DNA from: Rudaea sp.
Lineage (GTDB): Bacteria > Pseudomonadota > Gammaproteobacteria > Xanthomonadales > Rhodanobacteraceae
Direction: 5' to 3'
Assembly: GCA_025934455.1 (NCBI GenBank)
Contig: JAICYA010000113.1
Span: 1-6,700 of the forward strand
Length of the DNA: 6,700 nt
Shown piece by piece: positions 1 through 4,255 of the stretch. The notes under the pieces were generated by a model. That model was not told where the DNA came from, made no database searches, and saw only the letters and a list, made by a program, of their open reading frames with translations. Made by a program: the position numbers and the translations under genes. Positions within the stretch are counted from its first letter, which is position 1. Every line of letters begins with the position of its first letter.

Positions 1-1
1 G

Positions 2-82
2 CTGCTGAGCATCCTGTCTGCGGCGTTTCCCGGCACGCTCGTCTACCTGCTGCTGTGGTGGCTGGTGCCGGAAGAAGATTGA
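2..82 (+). CDS. 3' end of a membrane protein, probably PspC-domain type (partial)
   Basis: Only the last 26 codons plus a TGA stop (80-82) are in the window; the frame is open at the left edge. The visible residues end in a strongly hydrophobic stretch (PGTLVYLLLWWLVPEED). This resembles the end of the PspC domain, where a membrane helix is followed by a Pro-Glu-Glu type tail. PspC-domain proteins are small inner-membrane proteins linked to envelope stress, but this fragment is too short to assign a role. Only 27 bases separate its stop from the dnaG start on the same strand, so the two may be co-transcribed. Any membrane protein ending in a short acidic tail after its last helix would look similar, so the family call is tentative; that a coding region ends here is more secure. 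Confidence 0.5.
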   Translation: MLSILSAAFPGTLVYLLLWWLVPEED

Positions 83-109
83 ATGCGGGCCTGAGATACG
101 GGTTATCGC

Positions 110-1843
110 ATGCCAGGCCGCATCCCCGAAAAATTCATCGACGACCTGCTCGCCCGCGTCGACATCGTCGAGGTGATCGAGCAGCGCGTGCCGCTGAAAA
201 AGGCCGGGCGCGACTGGACCGCGCGCTGTCCGTTCCATGACGAACGCTCGCCCTCGTTCACGGTCAGCCCGAACAAGCAGTTCTACCATTGCTTCGGCTG
301 CGGCGCGCATGGCAGCGCGATCAAGTTCCTGATGGAGTACGACCGCATGGAATTTCCCGACGCGGTCGAGGAGCTCGCCTCGCGCGTCGGCCTGAAGGTG
401 CCCTACGAAGGCGGCGGCAAGCGCACGCCGAGCGAGGATTCGGCGGATTTGTACACCGTGCTCGATGCCTGCGCGAAGTTCTACCAGCGCGAACTCGGCA
501 AGAGCGGCAAGGCGAACGCCTACTTCCACGCACGCGGCCTGGACGCCGCGACCATCGAACGCTTTGGCCTGGGCTACGCGCCGGACGGCTGGGATGGTGT
601 CAAATCCGCGCTCGGCACGACGCCGCAGCGCATCGCGCTGCTGGAAAAAAGCGGCATGCTCACGCGTGGCGAGCGCGGGACGCCCTACGACCGTTTTCGC
701 GACCGCGTGATGTTCCCGATCCAGGATCGGCGCGGTCGCGTGATCGCCTTCGGTGGCCGCATCCTCGAGAAAACCGAAGACTCCGGCGCGAAGTACCTCA
801 ACTCGCCGGAAACACCACTGTTCCACAAAGGCCAGCAGTTGTTCGCGCTGTGGCAGGTGCGGCAGGCGCACAGCAAGATTCCCCGCCTGATCGTGGTCGA
901 AGGCTACATGGACGTGATCGCGCTGTTCCAGCACGGCGTGACGCAGGCCGTGGCCACGCTCGGCACCGCGACCACGCGCGACCATGCCGAACTGCTGTTC
1001 CGCAATTGCGCGGATGTCTACTTCTGCTTCGACGGCGATCGCGCCGGCCGCGGCGCGGCGTGGAAGGCGGTCGAATCCGTGCTGCCGCGCATGCGCGACG
1101 GTCGCCAGGCGTTCTTCCTGTTTCTGCCCGACGGGGAAGACCCGGATTCGCTGGTGCGCAAAGAAGGCCAGGCCGGCTTCGAACAGCGCTTGAAAGATGC
1201 CACGCCACTGTCGGAATTCTTCTTCGCGCATCTTGGCGCCGACGTGAATCTCGCCAGCCTCGACGGCAAGGCGCGCCTCGCCGAACATGCGCGACCGCTG
1301 CTGGCGCAGATTCCCGACGGCGCATTCCGCGACCTGATGCTCGCCGAGCTCGATCGCATCACGAACGTGAAGCTGCGCGTCGATGCGCTCGCCGCCACGC
1401 CGCGCAAATCGGCAACGCGCCCGCAGGAACGCACGCTGGTGCGCAGCGCCGTTGCATTGCTCGTGCAGCACCCCGTCTTTGCCGAAGCACTGCAGCCGCC
1501 GTGGCTGTTCGCGACCTTGCGTCAGCCTGGTATTGCCCTGCTGGCCGAATTGATAACCCTGTGTCGCGAGCGCCCGGCGATGTCCACCGCGGTGTTGCTC
1601 GAACACTACGAGGGTCGCGAGGAAGCGCGCGCGCTGCAGAAGCTCGCGACCCTGGATTTTCCCGGCGAAGATGATGCCCTGCGCGCGGAATTCGTCGACG
1701 CGATCCGCCAGCTCGACCGGCAGACGCACCAGCAGCGCCTGGACGATCTACTGAAAAAACAGGGCGAAACCGCGTTGACTGCGGAAGATAAATACGAGCT
1801 ACGTCAATTACTTACGGCAAAAAACCAGCCACGAACCTACTGA
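110..1843 (+). CDS. dnaG: DNA primase DnaG
   Basis: DnaG synthesises the short RNA primers that start Okazaki fragments at the replication fork, working with DnaB helicase. The 577-residue product is close to the E. coli length of 581. The N-terminal CHC2 zinc-binding domain has its ligands in place (C40, H43, C61, C64; CPFH and CFGC). The catalytic core contains the conserved YLNSPETPLFHK segment (229-240), the TOPRIM EGYMDV motif with catalytic Glu265, and DGDRAG (308-313) with metal-binding Asp308 and Asp310. A further acidic DPD lies at 344-346. Residues from about 435 to the end are helical and diverged, as expected for the helicase-binding domain. The ATG at 110 is chosen because the family's usual start (MxGRIPxxFIxDLLAR) begins exactly there; the ribosome binding site is weak. 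In many gammaproteobacteria rpoD follows dnaG, but here a cold-shock gene does. The gene looks complete and intact. Confidence 0.98.
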   Translation: MPGRIPEKFIDDLLARVDIVEVIEQRVPLKKAGRDWTARCPFHDERSPSFTVSPNKQFYHCFGCGAHGSAIKFLMEYDRMEFPDAVEELASRVGLKVPYEGGGKRTPSEDSADLYTVLDACAKFYQRELGKSGKANAYFHARGLDAATIERFGLGYAPDGWDGVKSALGTTPQRIALLEKSGMLTRGERGTPYDRFRDRVMFPIQDRRGRVIAFGGRILEKTEDSGAKYLNSPETPLFHKGQQLFALWQVRQAHSKIPRLIVVEGYMDVIALFQHGVTQAVATLGTATTRDHAELLFRNCADVYFCFDGDRAGRGAAWKAVESVLPRMRDGRQAFFLFLPDGEDPDSLVRKEGQAGFEQRLKDATPLSEFFFAHLGADVNLASLDGKARLAEHARPLLAQIPDGAFRDLMLAELDRITNVKLRVDALAATPRKSATRPQERTLVRSAVALLVQHPVFAEALQPPWLFATLRQPGIALLAELITLCRERPAMSTAVLLEHYEGREEARALQKLATLDFPGEDDALRAEFVDAIRQLDRQTHQQRLDDLLKKQGETALTAEDKYELRQLLTAKNQPRTY

Positions 1844-1848
1844 TTTCC

Positions 1849-1881
1849 CGATTAGCGCGAATCCGCCGCCGCGATTAGCGC
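1849..1881. repeat. 10-bp direct repeat upstream of the csp promoter
   Basis: CGATTAGCGC occurs at 1849-1858 and again, identically, at 1872-1881. The start-to-start distance is 23 bp. The pair begins just after the dnaG stop, and the second copy overlaps the proposed -35 region of the cold-shock gene. Spacing of about two helical turns is compatible with a regulator binding site, but no known operator is recognised and chance cannot be excluded in GC-rich DNA. Confidence 0.4.
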
Positions 1882-1904
1882 ACGGCGCCAATCTTCTGTA
1901 TACT
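1875..1904 (+). promoter_or_regulatory. Putative sigma70-type promoter for the cold-shock gene
   Basis: TATACT at 1899-1904 matches five of six bases of the -10 consensus and stands out in GC-rich surroundings. It is preceded by TG. A weak -35 candidate, TTAGCG (1875-1880), lies 18 bp upstream. Transcription would begin near 1911 and give a leader of about 150 nt before the csp start codon. That is similar to the long leader known for E. coli cspA. No start-site data are available, so this is a sequence-based proposal. Confidence 0.5.
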
Positions 1905-1924
1905 CGCCACGCTGTATTTGCCGG

Positions 1925-1944
1925 GGTCACGGTGAATCGTGGCC
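1925..1944 (+). promoter_or_regulatory. Hairpin near the 5' end of the csp leader
   Basis: GGTCACG (1925-1931) pairs with CGTGGCC (1938-1944), a 7-bp stem with one G-U pair around a six-base loop. If transcription starts near 1911, this lies within the first few tens of bases of the mRNA. There is no T-run after it, so it is not an intrinsic terminator. It may stabilise or regulate the leader; this is inferred from position only. Confidence 0.4.
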
Positions 1945-2012
1945 TGATGCGGTCAATCTCGCGATTTGCTTCATCGCCCTCCACGCTCTCCCTTAGCAAA
2001 ACAGTCGCGGCG

Positions 2013-2025
2013 CGGAATGTTTCCG
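2013..2025 (+). promoter_or_regulatory. Small hairpin in the csp leader
   Basis: CGGAA (2013-2017) and TTCCG (2021-2025) form a perfect 5-bp stem with a three-base loop, about 35 bases before the csp start codon and 23 bases before its Shine-Dalgarno sequence. It is a second candidate structured element of the leader. It is short, and could be chance. Confidence 0.3.
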
Positions 2026-2048
2026 AGCAGCGTCATTCACTTTGTTTC

Positions 2049-2053
2049 AGGAG
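2049..2053 (+). promoter_or_regulatory. Ribosome binding site fixing the csp start
   Basis: AGGAG at 2049-2053 lies six bases before the ATG at 2060, an ideal arrangement. This decides against the in-frame upstream TTG at 2042, which would add six residues not typical of the family and would place the Shine-Dalgarno sequence inside the gene. Confidence 0.85.
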
Positions 2054-2059
2054 TTTGTT

Positions 2060-2269
2060 ATGGCAGAACGTCAGATCGGTACCGTCAAGTGGTTCAACGA
2101 TGCGAAGGGTTTCGGATTCATCACGCCGGAAAGCGGCCCGGACCTGTTCGTGCATTTCCGTTCCATCCAGGGCTCGGGCTTCAAGACCCTTGCCGAAGGC
2201 CAGCGCGTCAGTTTCGTCGCCGTGCAGGGTCAGAAAGGCATGCAGGCCGATGAAGTGCAGTTGGCGTAA
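2060..2269 (+). CDS. Cold-shock protein, CspA family
   Basis: The 69-residue product is a single cold-shock domain, an OB-fold that binds single-stranded RNA and DNA and acts as an RNA chaperone or transcription antiterminator in the cytoplasm. Visible hallmarks are the N-terminal GTVKWFN (7-13), the RNP1 motif KGFGFI (16-21) and the RNP2-type motif LFVHF (29-33) with aromatic nucleic-acid-binding residues. The length matches the family's usual 65-70 residues. It has a strong Shine-Dalgarno sequence, a long preceding leader and its own promoter candidate, and it ends just before an intrinsic terminator, so it is probably a single-gene transcript. The long leader raises the possibility of temperature-dependent control, but not every CspA paralogue is cold-inducible. 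Which paralogue this is (cspA, cspC, cspE or other) cannot be told from sequence alone. Confidence 0.97.
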   Translation: MAERQIGTVKWFNDAKGFGFITPESGPDLFVHFRSIQGSGFKTLAEGQRVSFVAVQGQKGMQADEVQLA

Positions 2270-2291
2270 GCCGCTCGCCGCATAGGTACGC

Positions 2292-2325
2292 AAAAACCCC
2301 GGTCAGCAATGGCCGGGGTTTTTTA
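2292..2325 (+). terminator. Intrinsic terminator after the cold-shock gene
   Basis: CCCCGGTC (2297-2304) pairs with GGCCGGGG (2311-2318), an 8-bp GC-rich stem with one G-U pair and the loop AGCAAT. It is flanked by an A-run (2292-2296) and followed by a run of six T's, so the stem can extend by A-T pairs and could also work on the other strand. It begins 23 bases after the csp stop codon and separates csp from the small basic gene downstream. Confidence 0.93.
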
Positions 2326-2362
2326 TGCAATCGACACCCGCACAGGCGGACGCGGAAGCCCA

Positions 2363-2533
2363 ATGCCCAAACCGAACTACAAATACGACAAGCGCCAACG
2401 CGATCTCGCCAAGAAAAAGAAACAGGACGAGAAACGTCTGCGCAAACTGGAAAAAGGCCGTACCGCAGACCCGGCGCCCGCCACGCCATCCGACGGCAGC
2501 GCTGGCGAAGTTACCCAGCAGCCCGACCACTGA
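2363..2533 (+). CDS. Small lysine/arginine-rich conserved protein
   Basis: This is a 56-residue protein starting MPKPNYKYDKRQRDLAKK. The first 34 or so residues are dominated by Lys, Arg, Asp, Glu and Gln and should form one highly charged helix. The tail is rich in Pro, Thr, Ser and Ala and probably disordered. No membrane segment, signal peptide or catalytic motif is seen. Short proteins beginning MPKPNY followed by a KRQ/AKKKK-type helix are, from memory, common unannotated genes in proteobacteria. Their function is not known to me; a nucleic-acid or ribosome-associated role would fit the charge but is a guess. The ATG at 2363 is preferred because GGAAG (2354-2358) sits four bases upstream and the recognisable N-terminus starts there; the earlier in-frame ATG at 2309 lies inside the terminator hairpin. 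The stop is 15 bases from the end of the convergent gene. Confidence 0.75.
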   Translation: MPKPNYKYDKRQRDLAKKKKQDEKRLRKLEKGRTADPAPATPSDGSAGEVTQQPDH

Positions 2534-2548
2534 CGCCGCAACTCCCGG

Positions 2549-4255
2549 TCAAAGCCGGTTGTGCTCCAGCGGCCTCTGCCGGTGCATCAGCGCCCATTCC
2601 ACTTGCTCGGCCAATGCGGCTTCGCCGAGCAGGCGCAGCACTTCGCGCTGCTCGGCCGCATCGATGGCGCGATCGAGCGCCTTGCGCGCCGCGCCGAAGA
2701 TGCGCTGCATGTAACGGTATTGCTTGATGAGTTCCTTGTCGGCCTTCTTGTAGGCATACGCCGCGCGCACGCCGGCAACGATGGAAAAAATCGCCATGAC
2801 CACGACAAGGTCGTTCTTCATATCCGCGGACAGATGTACCGCGAACGCGGCGAGCACGATGCTGATGCCGATGCCAACGCACAGGCTGGCCGTGTCGACC
2901 GTTTCGGTGATGCGGTGCGTGCGCGCGCGTTGCGCGGCCTTGCGCCCGTAGTAGTCGAGCTGCCCGCCGTGCTGCGCGTCGCCGACCCATTCGCGGACGA
3001 CGTCGGCCATTTCGCGTGACGCATCCGCAACGTTGAGCGGCGCGCTTTCCAGTTCGGCGCTGCGCATCGCGTCGCGCACCCAGCCGAGCTCGACATCTTG
3101 TTTTTGCAGGAAATTGTCGCGTGCGAATTCGGCGTCGCCGGCGAGCGACAGCCCGATCCGCCGCCAGTACCATTGCACGCGCAAACCTTCGGCGAGCGCG
3201 CGGCAATCCAGGTATTTGCGATGCCAGCCGCGGCGGTTGGCGAGGACGACGAGGAAACCGCCGAGCGCGAACAGCAGCAGGAAAACGTAGAGCATGTCGT
3301 CCTGCGCGGGCAGGTTGTCGTAAGCCGTGAACGCGATCGCCATCAATGCGGCCACGGTATAGAGCCCGCGCATGGCCAACAGCACGCGGCGCTGAAAGTG
3401 GATCGCCAGCCAGTCCGCCGCGCGGAACAGCCGCTCGATGGCGCCGGCGTCCGCCGCGGCGGCCGCCAAGCCCGGATGCGCATCGATCGGCGCGGAATAT
3501 TTTTCCGCATCCGCGTTGAACTCGGCCGCATTGGCGAGCGTCGCGCGGAATTTTTCTGGCATCGGACCATCGCCCGGCTGGATTTGCTCGCCGCAGCGCC
3601 AAACGGTCTGCAACGGATGCAGTGGCGGCGCCGGCGCGCCATCGGCCTGATCGCGCGAACACACGATCTGATACGTCAGGCGCTCGCTGTCGTCGTCCAG
3701 CAGGTTGCGTGGTGCGGCACGGCGGCGCTCGGCCAGCGCGGGCTTTTCGGCGCTCAGGCGATAGCGCACGATCTGCGCCGTCCCGCCAAGCAGCGTCGAT
3801 GGCTTGCCGTCCCAGATCGCCAGCAGGATGTGGCAATGATCGCTGACGTAGACGCCGGCTTGCGCGTAATGCCGATCGCGCTCGTGCCCGGTCGGAGCGG
3901 GAGCATGGACGGCGCCATCCGTGAGCTGCGGAAGCTCGATGATTTGCGCCGCGTTGCAGAGCGCATCGAAACGCGCACGCGCCGCCGCGTCGGTGAAATC
4001 ACTGGCGTACTGCGCACGCGCCAGCGGCAGCGGCGCGATCAGGCGCGCGCCGGCGGCGAGCGCTTCTTCCGCGACCAGTTGATCGCCGCCATCGGCCAGC
4101 GCGGACACGACGACGAGCGGCATGTTCGGATACTCGCGGCGCATGCGCACGAGGAAATCGCGTACGCCTTGTCGGATCGCCTCGACCTCGCTGGCGACGA
4201 GGTTGCGATGACTGGTGACGCCTATCGTCAGCGGTATGGCGGCGCGCGTGGTCAT
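2549..4255 (-). CDS. SLOG-domain protein with two C-terminal 2TM (SLATT-like) units
   Basis: This is a 568-residue protein. Residues 7-165 look like a SLOG-type Rossmann domain: IPLTIGVTSHR (7-17) as first strand and loop, SALADGGDQLVAEEALAAGARLI (51-73) as the glycine-containing ligand loop and helix, PLPLA (75-79), then GVYVSDHCHILLAIWDG (134-150) and GGTAQIV (157-163). SLOG domains are proposed to bind or process nucleotide-derived ligands. About 190-275 is a less ordered linker. Four hydrophobic helices follow in two pairs (about 291-312 and 320-338; 454-474 and 481-499). Each pair is followed by an amphipathic basic/aromatic helix (YLDCRALAEGLRVQWYW; AYKKADKELIKQYRYMQ), which resembles SLATT/2TM effector modules. 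The ATG at 4255 overlaps the upstream stop as ATGA, with GAGGGGA directly before it, and sits just ahead of the first Rossmann strand. A membrane-acting effector or sensor partner of the upstream STAND protein is inferred; no catalytic residues are identified. Confidence 0.82.
   Translation of the reverse strand: MTTRAAIPLTIGVTSHRNLVASEVEAIRQGVRDFLVRMRREYPNMPLVVVSALADGGDQLVAEEALAAGARLIAPLPLARAQYASDFTDAAARARFDALCNAAQIIELPQLTDGAVHAPAPTGHERDRHYAQAGVYVSDHCHILLAIWDGKPSTLLGGTAQIVRYRLSAEKPALAERRRAAPRNLLDDDSERLTYQIVCSRDQADGAPAPPLHPLQTVWRCGEQIQPGDGPMPEKFRATLANAAEFNADAEKYSAPIDAHPGLAAAAADAGAIERLFRAADWLAIHFQRRVLLAMRGLYTVAALMAIAFTAYDNLPAQDDMLYVFLLLFALGGFLVVLANRRGWHRKYLDCRALAEGLRVQWYWRRIGLSLAGDAEFARDNFLQKQDVELGWVRDAMRSAELESAPLNVADASREMADVVREWVGDAQHGGQLDYYGRKAAQRARTHRITETVDTASLCVGIGISIVLAAFAVHLSADMKNDLVVVMAIFSIVAGVRAAYAYKKADKELIKQYRYMQRIFGAARKALDRAIDAAEQREVLRLLGEAALAEQVEWALMHRQRPLEHNRL

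Noticed and set aside
289..1674. 461-codon + frame inside dnaG
   Set aside because: It is an alternative phase of dnaG, rich in Arg, with no motifs; dnaG is certain.
2309..2362. Upstream ATG extension of the small basic gene
   Set aside because: The start lies inside the terminator hairpin, has no Shine-Dalgarno sequence, and adds residues outside the recognisable family start at 2363.
2534..2560. Possible terminator between the convergent genes (CCGG, loop, CCGG)
   Set aside because: The stem is only 4 bp of a self-complementary tetramer and has no T-run on either strand.
3492..3508. Inverted repeat GCGGAA / TTCCGC with an AT-rich loop
   Set aside because: It lies inside the SLOG coding sequence, is not followed by a T-run in the transcribed direction, and fits codon constraints; treated as chance.
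2511..3836. Long open frame on the - strand (441 codons) in another phase of the SLOG gene
   Set aside because: The translation is Arg/Ala/Gly-rich with no recognisable fold and it overlaps the supported gene almost entirely.
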